The notes under the pieces: generated by a model
Databases searched by the model: none
Seen by the model: the letters and a program-made list of their open reading frames with translations, nothing else
What the model was told of the DNA's origin: nothing
Source: Paludibacter sp.
GTDB taxonomy: Bacteria > Bacteroidota > Bacteroidia > Bacteroidales > Paludibacteraceae
Assembly: GCA_028710415.1 (NCBI GenBank)
Contig: JAQTUE010000034.1
Span: forward strand, 1-53,131
Length of the DNA: 53,131 nt
Direction: 5' to 3'
Position numbers and translations under genes: made by a program
Shown: piece after piece, positions 15,561-23,860 of the stretch
Layout: each line of letters begins with the position of its first letter
How positions within the stretch are numbered: the stretch's first letter is position 1

Positions 15561-16278
15561 CAAATCTCTCCGCCTCATCCAACACGTCCAGTTTACCAAC
15601 ATCCATCATACGAAAATCTACCTGTACAAAGCCCTTAATCATTTGATTACTTAGATTGGATAAATAAAAATCCATGATGGGGAATTTGGGATTAAGGTTA
15701 TTCATCAACTTAAAGATTTTAGGTGAAAGCATTTGTATCCCTGAAAATGCCAGTTTATTGAAACAAGTTATATCCTGAAAAACAACCGGCTTGGTTTCAC
15801 CTGTCTTCTCGTTTATCCACCCGCAAAGGCGTTTATCATCATCAAACAACAGATACCTGAACGTATCTCGTTTGCTGACAACTAAAGTAGCCAGGGAACC
15901 GGAAGCTAGATGTTCGCTGTACAAGGCTTTTAAATCCAGGTTGGAGAGAATATCCACATTGTGTACCAGGAATGGTTTTCCATCATCAAAGAACCAGGCA
16001 GTATTACGCACCCCACCTCCCGTATCCAACAAACAGTCCCGTTCATCGGAGACTTCAATACGGATGTCAAAGTTGTTATTCGCTTTCAGGAAATCAATAA
16101 TCTGATCCGGGAAATGATGGACATTGACAATGATCTCATTAAAACCGGCAGCTTTTAATTTCAGGATGACATGCTCCAACAGGGGTTTTCCTGCAATGGG
16201 TATTAATGCTTTCGGGAGGGTATCGGTAAGCGGTTTGAGGCGTGTGCCCAGACCGGCTGCAAAGATCAAAGCTTTCAA
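15541..16278 (-). CDS. MurU-like sugar-1-phosphate nucleotidyltransferase
   Basis: A 245-residue nucleotidyltransferase. G-L-G-T-R-L-K-P-L-T (residues 9-18) is the nucleotide-binding signature, T-G-G-G-V is at 86-90, and N-V-D-I (107-110) carries the metal-binding aspartate. Its closest functional match is MurU, which makes UDP-MurNAc from MurNAc-1-phosphate in peptidoglycan recycling. This fits the upstream AmgK-like kinase on the same strand. The start is a TTG at 16278 that directly abuts a TTGATTGG array, with no ATG or ribosome-binding site, and the C-terminus runs into another repeat. A role in another NDP-sugar pathway cannot be excluded. Confidence 0.85.
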   Translation of the reverse strand: MKALIFAAGLGTRLKPLTDTLPKALIPIAGKPLLEHVILKLKAAGFNEIIVNVHHFPDQIIDFLKANNNFDIRIEVSDERDCLLDTGGGVRNTAWFFDDGKPFLVHNVDILSNLDLKALYSEHLASGSLATLVVSKRDTFRYLLFDDDKRLCGWINEKTGETKPVVFQDITCFNKLAFSGIQMLSPKIFKLMNNLNPKFPIMDFYLSNLSNQMIKGFVQVDFRMMDVGKLDVLDEAERFVRTPNN

Positions 16279-16403
16279 ATTGGTTGATTGGTTGATTGGT
16301 TAATTGGTTAATTGGTTAATTGGTTAATTGGTTAATTGGTTGATTGAGTTAATTGGTTGATTGGTTGATTGAGTTAATTGAGTTAATTGAGTTAATTGAG
16401 TTA
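16279..16403. repeat. TTGATTGG/TTAATTGG array between kinase-RapZ and murU-like genes
   Basis: About fourteen 8-9 bp units abut the TTG start codon of the murU-like gene on one side. A second short stretch (16494-16558) overlaps the 3' end of the kinase-RapZ gene on the other. Confidence 0.9.
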
Positions 16404-16493
16404 TGGGTTTTAGAAGAATAAGTAATGGTAAATAGTATATAGTAAATAATTTTAGGAGAATAAGAAATAGTAAATGGTAAATAGTATAATAGT
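16404..16493. repeat. Two-copy GAATAAG-N-TAATGGTAAATAGTATA repeat
   Basis: AGAAGAATAAGTAATGGTAA and AATAGTATATAGTAAATAA recur in modified form as AGGAGAATAAGAAATAGTAA and AATAGTATAATAGTAAATTA, about 45 bases later. Confidence 0.65.
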
Positions 16494-16558
16494 AAATTAA
16501 TTGGTTAATTCGTTGATTGGTTGATTGGGAGTTGGGGCAGTTGGGTGACTGGTTGATT
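16494..16558. repeat. TTGATTGG array inside the 3' end of the kinase-RapZ gene
   Basis: TTAATTGG, TTAATTCG, TTGATTGG and related units encode the tail N-Q-P-I-N-E-L-T-N and the stop codon of the reverse-strand gene. They represent array sequence incorporated into coding sequence. Confidence 0.75.
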
Positions 16559-17978
16559 TACTGGGAAAAAGTTCTTCTTTATTCTGTTCCCGGTGGATGA
16601 GTTGTACTTCAACACCAAAAGTAGAGTTCAGATGTTCAGCCATTTTTTGGGCGGAATAGACGGAGCGGTGCTGACCACCTGTACAACCGAAGCTGACCAT
16701 TAGGTTTGCAAACCCGCGGTCCTTATAGCGCCTGACAGAAGCATCAACCAGTTCGAAGGCATGTTCCAGGAAAGGCAGGATTTCACCATCATCTTCCAGG
16801 AACTGAATCACCGATTCGTCCAACCCGGTAAAATGAGCATAACGTTCATATTTACCGGGATTGTTCACAGCCCTGCAATCGAACACATACCCTCCCCCAT
16901 TACCGGAATCATCCTGTGGTATCCCTTTTTTATAGGAAAAGCTATAGATCTTCACTACCAACGGTTTGCGGACAGAGACCTCCTGAAATTGCTTCAGCTC
17001 GGTCATTTGCTTTAGTATCTGAAGCAGGTACGGATATTCTGAAAACTCATTCTTCAGAATGGCTCGCAGGTTTTCGAGTGCAAAAGGTATGCTTTGTAAA
17101 AAGTGAGGTTTCTTTTCAAAATAACCCCTGAAACCATAGGCTCCGAGCACCTGAAGAGTCCTGAACAATACGAAATGCTTCAGTTGTTCCCTGAAATCAG
17201 CTTCATCAACAGGCATAAATTCCTTCAGTGCATCCAGGTAAGTCTGCAATAATTCTTCACGCAATTCTTTTTTATATTGTGCTTTGGCTTGCCAGACAAA
17301 GGAAGCTACATCATAGTAAAGAGGGCCTTTCCTCCCACCCTGAAAATCGATAAAATAAGGTTCATCATCTTTTATCATTACATTCCTGCTCTGGAAATCG
17401 CGGTACATAAAAGTATTCGTCTGTGAACGCAAAAGCAATTCCGACAGGCGTGCAAAATCATCTTCCAGGCGGTTCTCCTGAAAATCAAGCCCGGTGGATT
17501 TGAGGAAACAGTATTTAAAGTAATTCAAGTCCCACAGTATGGAGCGTTCATTGAATTTGGGTTGAGGATAACAAATTGAGAAATCAAAATCCTGTGCTCC
17601 CAATACCTGAATTGCAGGCAACTTTCGCATAGTTTTACGAAGCAGTTCTTTTTCCTGTTCACAGAACACACCTGTTTTGCGACCTTCGGCAATTGCATCA
17701 AACAATAAGGTATCACCCAGGTCTTCCTGCACATAGAAACGGCCATCGGGGGTTTGCGACAGAAACTGCGGCACGGGTAATCCCTGGGCATAAAAATGTT
17801 TTGCCATTTCAATAAATGCTTTATTTTCTTCTATCGAAGTACCTTCCACCCCAATCAGCGAAGTCTTTTTACTCTCCAACCTGAAATACCTGCGATTTGA
17901 ACCTGATGCTGACAGTTCCTCTTTCGATAATAATTTTTCGTGTGTAAGTTCCTGAAACAGGTTTTCTAATTCTTGCAT
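16497..17978 (-). CDS. AmgK-like sugar kinase fused to RapZ C-terminal domain
   Basis: A 493-residue fusion. Residues ~1-320 are an aminoglycoside-phosphotransferase-fold kinase with the catalytic loop R-D-F-Q-S-R-N (193-199) and metal motif D-F-Q (211-213). This is the fold of AmgK, which phosphorylates anomeric MurNAc/GlcNAc. Residues ~340-465 match the C-terminal domain of RapZ (F-D-C-R at 366-369; G-C-T-G-G-Q-H-R-S-V at 431-440), which in E. coli senses glucosamine-6-phosphate and binds sRNA/RNase E. The RapZ N-terminal P-loop domain is absent. Together with the MurU-like enzyme next to it, this suggests cell-wall sugar recycling with a built-in amino-sugar sensor (inference). The last ~10 residues come from a repeat array. 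Confidence 0.88.
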   Translation of the reverse strand: MQELENLFQELTHEKLLSKEELSASGSNRRYFRLESKKTSLIGVEGTSIEENKAFIEMAKHFYAQGLPVPQFLSQTPDGRFYVQEDLGDTLLFDAIAEGRKTGVFCEQEKELLRKTMRKLPAIQVLGAQDFDFSICYPQPKFNERSILWDLNYFKYCFLKSTGLDFQENRLEDDFARLSELLLRSQTNTFMYRDFQSRNVMIKDDEPYFIDFQGGRKGPLYYDVASFVWQAKAQYKKELREELLQTYLDALKEFMPVDEADFREQLKHFVLFRTLQVLGAYGFRGYFEKKPHFLQSIPFALENLRAILKNEFSEYPYLLQILKQMTELKQFQEVSVRKPLVVKIYSFSYKKGIPQDDSGNGGGYVFDCRAVNNPGKYERYAHFTGLDESVIQFLEDDGEILPFLEHAFELVDASVRRYKDRGFANLMVSFGCTGGQHRSVYSAQKMAEHLNSTFGVEVQLIHREQNKEELFPSKSTSHPTAPTPNQPINELTN

Positions 17979-18362
17979 GTCAGTATTGTTTTTGGTTTAG
18001 AGTAAGGAATTCTAAAATGGCAAAATAAATTTATTAATGCAAAGATACAAACATCATTTTAAAGTTTGGTATGCTGCAAGTAAAAACAATGTTTTGGGTT
18101 TATTGTTTCGGATTCATTTTACCGCAATTTCAGGTGTGTAGGTTTCAGGGTTCCTATCTTGTTTTAAGTGATTTTATCAACCTCTTAAGTAATATGAACA
18201 ATTAAATGTCCTATCTTGAATTAAGAAGAATAGAACGCGGATACACGCAGATTTGGCGGATGGTACATTCTGTTTTACGGAATAATAACGGATCTTATTC
18301 CAACAAGTTGGAATCGGTTTTTCTATATTGATCAACTCCAACAAGTTAAAGTTTTAAGTTGA
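17979..18362. other. Intergenic stretch with dispersed repeat copy 3
   Basis: No gene is seen. 18201-18313 holds copy 3 of the CGCTGATT/GGCGGATT family. Confidence 0.6.
18201..18313 (+). repeat. Dispersed CGCGGAT...GGCGGAT repeat, copy 3
   Basis: The blocks GAATTAAGAAGAATAGAACG, CGCAGATTTGGCGGAT and GTACATTCTGTTTTACGGAA match copies 1 and 2. The last keeps the hairpin of copy 1 with altered bases. Confidence 0.65.
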
Positions 18363-18971
18363 TTAGTTATCGCCAATGAACTTAACCCGCAGGTACAGTG
18401 CTGCTGCCACCAGGTTATCATTTGAGGTATTATCCAGTGTTACCCGGGGATCGCCTTCCAGGTTATTCTGGTTAAAGGGCCTGAATTGCGATTTGACTCC
18501 CAGTGAAAGTGCTTTGTTCAGGTAATATTCCACCGATAAAGCTAACACGGGGAATGAAGATGTCGTAGTGTGAATTGAAGCGCTGAAGGGGGTTGTAGAT
18601 GCAGTATATTTTGTGGAATAGCCGGCAATACCATATCCGGCAGATCCCTTTACTATAACTCTATAGTCGGTGGAAGAAAAAAACAATCGGTTTAAATTGA
18701 CTGTAAGATTTAAATCCGCAGCATTTAACTGAGTAGAAAAGGCAGGACCCCTGAGTGGAAAGTAATAGTAATCGACAGAAACTCCAGCGAAAGCTAAAAA
18801 TGCATATTCAACTGAAACCCCGTAGGCCGGTTGAATGGAAGAATCACCATCGCCATCCAGGCTACTCATGCCATATTCGGCAGTCATCGACCATTTGTAA
18901 GTCAAATCCCTCTGAGCGGTAACAGTTACAGCTGTTAGAATCAAGAGTACGATTAGCAGTTTCCTTTTCAT
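18363..18971 (-). CDS. Predicted outer-membrane beta-barrel protein
   Basis: About 202 residues, starting MKRKLLIVLLILTAVTVTAQ, a Sec signal peptide with probable cleavage after T-A-Q. The mature part has alternating strands with aromatic residues (V-E-Y-A-F-L-A-F-A-G-V-S-V-D-Y-Y-Y-F) and ends in the beta-strand L-Y-L-R-V-K-F, as in small outer-membrane porin-like (OmpW/opacity-type) barrels. There is no closer family recognition. I choose the second Met (18971) over 18977. It stands alone, and neighbours give no clue to its cargo. Confidence 0.65.
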   Translation of the reverse strand: MKRKLLIVLLILTAVTVTAQRDLTYKWSMTAEYGMSSLDGDGDSSIQPAYGVSVEYAFLAFAGVSVDYYYFPLRGPAFSTQLNAADLNLTVNLNRLFFSSTDYRVIVKGSAGYGIAGYSTKYTASTTPFSASIHTTTSSFPVLALSVEYYLNKALSLGVKSQFRPFNQNNLEGDPRVTLDNTSNDNLVAAALYLRVKFIGDN

Positions 18972-19103
18972 GATCAACAGAAATTAATGTCCGGTGATGA
19001 AGTGTTATCTTTCATTAGGAAAAAACACTCAAAAACTATAAACAGTAATTTACAAAACGTAGGAAATAAAAATATGTTCGAAGGATTAATTATTTTTGAT
19101 GCT

Positions 19104-19140
19104 AAAAAAAGCTGCAGGACATTTCGGTCCAACAGCTTTT
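19104..19140 (-). terminator. Terminator of the FISUMP gene
   Basis: On the reverse strand AAAAGCTG pairs with CAGCTTTT, with an inner GGAC/GTCC stem, followed by a T-run. It lies 38 bases past the stop of the gene ending at 19178. Confidence 0.75.
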
Positions 19141-19177
19141 AATATTTCAAGTTTAATTAAAGCAAATCAAAAACTGA

Positions 19178-20464
19178 TCAGTCTTTTATACAACGAACAG
19201 AAAAACCAGACTGTTTTGCAACGATGTCTTGATAGGTACTGCCACTGCTATAATACATAGTCCTGCTAAATGCCCAACCGACACTTGTTTGGGTTGAAGT
19301 CCACCAATAGCCGTTATCAGAATAGAAATTCATGTTCACATCATAGAAAGCTCCCCCATAATGCCTGTATCCTCCGGGTAAAGCATTGAAACCGGATTCA
19401 TTGGTAGCATTTAAATTCGGGGTTTTCCAGCTCGTCAGTCCTGATTCTTTTAATTTTCCTCCTGCCATTGTACTTCCACCTTCGGCATTAATCAATAGGG
19501 ACCATTCGGCATCAGTTGCTACATGCCAGCCTACGGGAGCAATATTACGAACATCAGCCACAGCATACCAGTTGTAAAGCTTCCCGTATTTATCTCCTTT
19601 TGCAACATCATTATTAAAATTACACCAGGAACCTACGGATAAACTTGACCATGAAACATTTTCAGTTGTATTTACAATGTCCTCATTATTCCGGTATTTT
19701 GTTGCCTGTAAATTTTCGGCCATCCAACGTTGAGTTCCAATAAGGACAGTAGAATAATTATTTCCATTGGCATCCTTGCATTCCACAAAATCAAAATTGA
19801 TAATTTTGTCTCCTGTTGGGATGTCGGTGACAATGGTAGAATAATTCCCGGATATACCTTTGAAAAGCAGCCGGTCACCAGTTGCATATTCCATAGTAAC
19901 CAGACTTTTTTTTATCTTTTGAAGGGAAGGTTCTTCGTTTACTGCTATTCCCTGGAAAGAGATGTCCGGTTTATTTTCAAGATTGGATTGGTTTATAAAT
20001 TTTGATTTATACCTGAAGCCATTGCCATTTATAGTCAAAAGAAATAATCCTTTGGGAACAGTCAGCCGGAATGTGGCAACTCCCATTTCCAGATATTGAT
20101 TAACACAGGCTAATTTTTTTCCATCTGTAGAAAACAAAGCCAATTGTGCCATTCCCTGTTGCGTGGACAAAAAAGACACTTTGGATTGGCCGGTAGCTTT
20201 ATCAGCAACTAATTTTAGCATTAATTCATCCTGCCTGACTTCATTAACCGGTGTTTTTGAATCTGTCAGGTTCAACGATTCTGCATTTGAGAGAGTTACC
20301 AGGGTACCTTTTGTAAGATTCTGAACATTTACACTGCCGACCATTGAACTGGCTCCCGATCCTGTGAAACTGATAGTATAATTAAATGCATTACAATTTT
20401 CCTGAACACAAAACAACACATAAACGGTTGAAAGAAGAAACACAATTCTGTAAATTTTTTCCAT
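19178..20464 (-). CDS. Secreted protein with FISUMP (Fib_succ_major) domain
   Basis: A 428-residue protein with an N-terminal signal peptide. The C-terminal ~190 residues are a Fibrobacter-succinogenes-major-paralogue domain (formylglycine-enzyme/C-type-lectin-like). It has the hallmarks G-T-Q-R-W-M-A-E-N-L, Y-G-K-L-Y-N-W-Y-A-V, A-P-x-G-W-H-V-A-T-D-A-E-W and G-G-Y-R, and it ends S-V-R-C-I-K-D. The N-terminal part (~30-225) contains sandwich-like strands with a possible F-S-T-D-G-K-K-L-A-C module. The family is surface-associated in Bacteroidetes; its function is not established. It has its own terminator. Confidence 0.85.
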   Translation of the reverse strand: MEKIYRIVFLLSTVYVLFCVQENCNAFNYTISFTGSGASSMVGSVNVQNLTKGTLVTLSNAESLNLTDSKTPVNEVRQDELMLKLVADKATGQSKVSFLSTQQGMAQLALFSTDGKKLACVNQYLEMGVATFRLTVPKGLFLLTINGNGFRYKSKFINQSNLENKPDISFQGIAVNEEPSLQKIKKSLVTMEYATGDRLLFKGISGNYSTIVTDIPTGDKIINFDFVECKDANGNNYSTVLIGTQRWMAENLQATKYRNNEDIVNTTENVSWSSLSVGSWCNFNNDVAKGDKYGKLYNWYAVADVRNIAPVGWHVATDAEWSLLINAEGGSTMAGGKLKESGLTSWKTPNLNATNESGFNALPGGYRHYGGAFYDVNMNFYSDNGYWWTSTQTSVGWAFSRTMYYSSGSTYQDIVAKQSGFSVRCIKD

Positions 20465-20714
20465 GATACTGCCTTATTTAAAATGTGTATACTATTTTAA
20501 AGTAATTGAATTTCGGATCAATTACTCACTAAACAAATGAAATACAATATTTTAAACATAGAGAATTCCAATATTATATTTCATTGACAAATATACCAAA
20601 ATATTCAATAAAACAGAATAATACAGATAATATTATTGATTTCTAATGATTAAAATATATCAAACTGATTCATATATGTGAAGTTGGAATAACACATTAT
20701 CCATCATTTTTTTG

Positions 20715-20722
20715 TACTTTTG
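20715..20722 (+). promoter_or_regulatory. Putative lysS -7 box (TACTTTTG)
   Basis: It matches TAnnTTTG and lies 25 bases before the lysS ATG at 20748. It also argues against the longer ORF start at 20712, which would lie upstream of transcription. Confidence 0.6.
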
Positions 20723-20747
20723 CGGTAATTTGTATTTAAATAAGATT

Positions 20748-22475
20748 ATGAGCATAGAACTGAGTGAACAAGAACAGTTCAGACGACAAAGTCTGGAAGA
20801 ATTACGCAATTTGGGCATTGATCCCTACCCGGCAGCCCTGTACCCAACCGACGCATTTTCAATAGATATAAAATCCGAATTTAAAGACGAAGAAAGCGGT
20901 AAAAACGTGTGTGTCGCCGGTCGTATTATGAGCCGCCGCATTATGGGAAAAGCTTCATTCATTGAATTGCAGGACTCCAAAGGGCGCATTCAGGTGTATG
21001 TCAGCCGCGATGATATCAACTCGGAGGCACAACCCGAAATGTATAATACGGTATTCAAAAAACTATTGGACATTGGTGATTTTGTGGGTATTAAAGGATT
21101 TACATTTCGTACCCAGACCGGCGAAATAAGCATCCACACCAAGGAATTGACTGTGCTTAGCAAGTCCCTGCGTCCACTCCCGATTGTAAAATACAAAGAT
21201 GGTGTGGCATTCGATGCATTCGAAGACCCTGAACAACGCTATCGTCAACGCTATGTGGACCTGGTAGTGAACGAAGGCATAAAGGATATATTTATCAAAC
21301 GCACCAAAGTGTATCAATCCATGCGTGATTATTTCAATTCGCAGGATTATATTGAAGTGGAAACCCCTATCCTTCAATCCATACCGGGTGGCGCAGCTGC
21401 ACGGCCGTTTACTACCCATCACAATGCACTGGACATGCCGCTGTATTTGCGTGTAGCCGATGAATTGTATTTAAAAAGACTGATTGTAGGTGGATTTGAA
21501 GGTGTTTACGAATTCTCCAAGAACTTCCGCAACGAAGGGATGGACCGTACGCACAATCCTGAATTTACTGCCATGGAAATATATGTAGCCTACAAAGACT
21601 ACAACTGGATGATGACTTTCACCGAAAACATGATCGAAAAGATCTGCCTGGATGTGAACGGTACCAATGAAATAAAGATCGCAGATAAAACAATCAGTTT
21701 TAAGACTCCTTTCAAACGGATCACCATGATTGATGCCATCAAGGAATATACCGGCGTTGACATTAACGGAATGGATGAAGTCCAACTGCGTGAGGTGTGC
21801 AAGCAATTGCATGTTGACGTCGACGAAACGATGGGAAAAGGTAAAATGATAGATGAGCTATTTGGTGAAAAGTGCGAAGGAAATTATATCCAGCCTACTT
21901 TCATTACCGATTATCCCCGTGAGATGAGCCCACTGTGCAAACGCCACCGTGACAATCCGGAACTGACTGAACGTTTTGAGTTGATGGTGAACGGGAAAGA
22001 ACTGGCAAATGCCTATTCTGAATTGAATGACCCGATCGACCAGTTAGGTCGTTTCCAGGAACAAATGAACCTGAGTGAAAAAGGTGATGACGAAGCCATG
22101 TTTATTGATATGGATTTTGTACGTTCACTGGAATATGGCATGCCACCAACCTCCGGGATGGGAATTGGCATGGACCGCCTGGTCATGTTGATGACCGGCC
22201 AGGTAGCCATTCAGGAAGTATTGTTCTTTCCTCAAATGAAACCTGAAAAAGCAGACAAAAAAGACAGCAAGGAAAAGTTTGCTGCCCTGGGAATTCCGGA
22301 AGAATGGATAGCTGTGGTGCAAAAAGCAGGAATAGTGATGATCGCTGATTTAAAAGGGCTGAACCCGAATAAATTCCACCAGGATATTTGCGGATTAAAC
22401 AAAAAGAATAAACTGGAATTGGTAAACCCAACGAAGGAAGAAGTGGCAGAGTGGATTGCAAATGCGGAGAAGTAG
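20748..22475 (+). CDS. lysS: Lysyl-tRNA synthetase, class II
   Basis: Charges tRNA-Lys in the cytoplasm. It is 575 residues from MSIELSEQEQ. It has an N-terminal OB anticodon-binding domain (~50-150), then the class II core with motif 2 (F-R-N-E-G-M-D-R-T-H-N-P-E-F) and motif 3 (G-M-G-I-G-M-D-R-L). About 65 extra C-terminal residues (F-A-A-L-G-I-P-E-E-W...) look like a helix-hairpin-helix tail, as in other Bacteroidetes LysRS. The stop TAG at 22473-22475 overlaps the first unit of a TTGATTGG array. gpsA follows on the same strand. Confidence 0.97.
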   Translation: MSIELSEQEQFRRQSLEELRNLGIDPYPAALYPTDAFSIDIKSEFKDEESGKNVCVAGRIMSRRIMGKASFIELQDSKGRIQVYVSRDDINSEAQPEMYNTVFKKLLDIGDFVGIKGFTFRTQTGEISIHTKELTVLSKSLRPLPIVKYKDGVAFDAFEDPEQRYRQRYVDLVVNEGIKDIFIKRTKVYQSMRDYFNSQDYIEVETPILQSIPGGAAARPFTTHHNALDMPLYLRVADELYLKRLIVGGFEGVYEFSKNFRNEGMDRTHNPEFTAMEIYVAYKDYNWMMTFTENMIEKICLDVNGTNEIKIADKTISFKTPFKRITMIDAIKEYTGVDINGMDEVQLREVCKQLHVDVDETMGKGKMIDELFGEKCEGNYIQPTFITDYPREMSPLCKRHRDNPELTERFELMVNGKELANAYSELNDPIDQLGRFQEQMNLSEKGDDEAMFIDMDFVRSLEYGMPPTSGMGIGMDRLVMLMTGQVAIQEVLFFPQMKPEKADKKDSKEKFAALGIPEEWIAVVQKAGIVMIADLKGLNPNKFHQDICGLNKKNKLELVNPTKEEVAEWIANAEK

Positions 22476-22590
22476 TTGATTGTTTAATTAAGTTGATTTG
22501 TTAATTGGTTAATTGGTTGACTGGTTGACTGGTTGATTGGTTAATTGGTTAATTGGTTAATTGGTTAAGTTAGTTAAGTTAAGTAATTCA
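22474..22590. repeat. TTAATTGG/TTGACTGG array starting at the lysS stop
   Basis: About twelve units (TTGATTGT, TTAATTAAG, TTAATTGG, TTGACTGG, TTGATTGG), degrading into GTTAAGTTA. The stop codon of lysS overlaps the first unit. Confidence 0.88.
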
Positions 22591-22649
22591 AGTAATTAGG
22601 TCGTGAAATTAGTCCTATGATTAAGTTTTAATAATTGGATTAAAAACAC

Positions 22650-22718
22650 TTCAGACATTTGACTTTAGATATTTGACTTTTGACTTTAGACATTTCACAT
22701 TGGACTTTTGACAATAGA
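22650..22718. repeat. TTTGACTTTAGACAT-type array before gpsA
   Basis: ACATTTGACTTTAGATATTT, GACTTTTGACTTTAGACATT and ACATTGGACTTTTGACAATA are short imperfect direct repeats filling the space immediately upstream of the gpsA ATG. Confidence 0.7.
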
Positions 22719-22727
22719 CATAAAAAA

Positions 22728-23723
22728 ATGAACGAAAAAAGTAAAATTGCTGTTATAGGGGGCGGAAGTTGGGCCACGGCAATTGCTAAAATTACACTGG
22801 CCAATGCAGATAGCATCAATTGGTATATGCGCCGTCAGGAACAGATTGATGAGTTCATACGGCTTAGTAAGAATCCATCCTACCTAACGGGTGTAAAATT
22901 CGATACTGACAGGATTAATTTTACCAGTGATATAAATAAACTGGTACGTACTTCGGATATTTTGATATTTGCAACGCCTTCTCCTTTTTTAAAGCAACAC
23001 CTTAAAAAGCTGAAACGGTCGTTGGACAATAAATTTATTGTAACAGCTATCAAAGGGATTGTACCGGATGAAAACCTGATCGTTTCCGATTATTTTGAGC
23101 AAATGTACAAGGTACAAAAAGATAATATTGCCGTGTTAGCTGGTCCCTGCCATGCAGAAGAAGTGGCACTCGAAAGACTGTCGTACCTGACCATTGGGTG
23201 TACAAACCGGGAGAAAGCACGAACCCTGGCACTACGCTTCAATACGAGCTTTATACGCACCTCTATCAGCGATGATATCATGGGGATAGAATACTCATCG
23301 GTCATGAAGAACATATATTCCATTGCAGCCGGTATTTGCCACGGTTTAAAATACGGGGATAATTTTCAGGCTGTGCTGGTATCGAATGCTATACAGGAAA
23401 TGAACCGGTTTTGCAATGCAGTCAATCCCATGCACCGCGATATCAATGAATCAGCCTACCTGGGTGATTTACTGGTTACAGCTTATTCAAAGTTCAGCCG
23501 CAACAGGTTGTTCGGGAGCATGATCGGGAAAGGATATTCCGTTAAAACGGCACAAATAGAAATGGAAATGATAGCCGAAGGGTATTATGCCACCAAATGT
23601 ATCCATGAAATCAATGAAAACTACCAGGTTAGCATGCCGATAGTGGATTCAATCTTTGAAATCCTTTACAACCGGTGTTCGCCAACCATGGAAATCAGGA
23701 AGTTGTCGGAGAGACTGAAATAG
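22728..23723 (+). CDS. gpsA: Glycerol-3-phosphate dehydrogenase [NAD(P)+]
   Basis: Reduces dihydroxyacetone phosphate to sn-glycerol-3-phosphate for phospholipid synthesis. It is 331 residues from MNEKSKIAVIGGGSWATA. The G-x-G-x-x-A/G dinucleotide site is at residues ~11-16, A-G-P-C-H-A-E-E is the conserved central segment and V-M-K-N-I-Y-S-I-A-A-G carries the catalytic lysine. The earlier start at 22680 lies in a low-complexity repeat and is rejected. The stop TAG at 23721 is followed at once by a GTAGAAAGTAG-type array. Confidence 0.95.
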   Translation: MNEKSKIAVIGGGSWATAIAKITLANADSINWYMRRQEQIDEFIRLSKNPSYLTGVKFDTDRINFTSDINKLVRTSDILIFATPSPFLKQHLKKLKRSLDNKFIVTAIKGIVPDENLIVSDYFEQMYKVQKDNIAVLAGPCHAEEVALERLSYLTIGCTNREKARTLALRFNTSFIRTSISDDIMGIEYSSVMKNIYSIAAGICHGLKYGDNFQAVLVSNAIQEMNRFCNAVNPMHRDINESAYLGDLLVTAYSKFSRNRLFGSMIGKGYSVKTAQIEMEMIAEGYYATKCIHEINENYQVSMPIVDSIFEILYNRCSPTMEIRKLSERLK

Positions 23724-23753
23724 AAGGTAGAAAGTAGTGGGTAGTAGGTAGAA
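23721..23753. repeat. GTAGAAAGTAGTGGGTAG array starting at the gpsA stop
   Basis: Units GGTAGAAA, GTAGTGG, GTAGTAGG and TAGAAAA. The same family occurs after the hisD stop (28404-28441). Confidence 0.7.
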
Positions 23754-23860
23754 AAAAAAAACTTCGAATCTATTAATTTAGAAATTATTAGATAGAAACA
23801 AAGTAGTCAATAGACACTAAGAGATAACGAAAGCGTCAAAAAACATCAAATTATTATAAT

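Noticed and set aside
20712..20747. Longer start of lysS
   Set aside because: It lies before the TACTTTTG promoter box and adds residues absent from the family.
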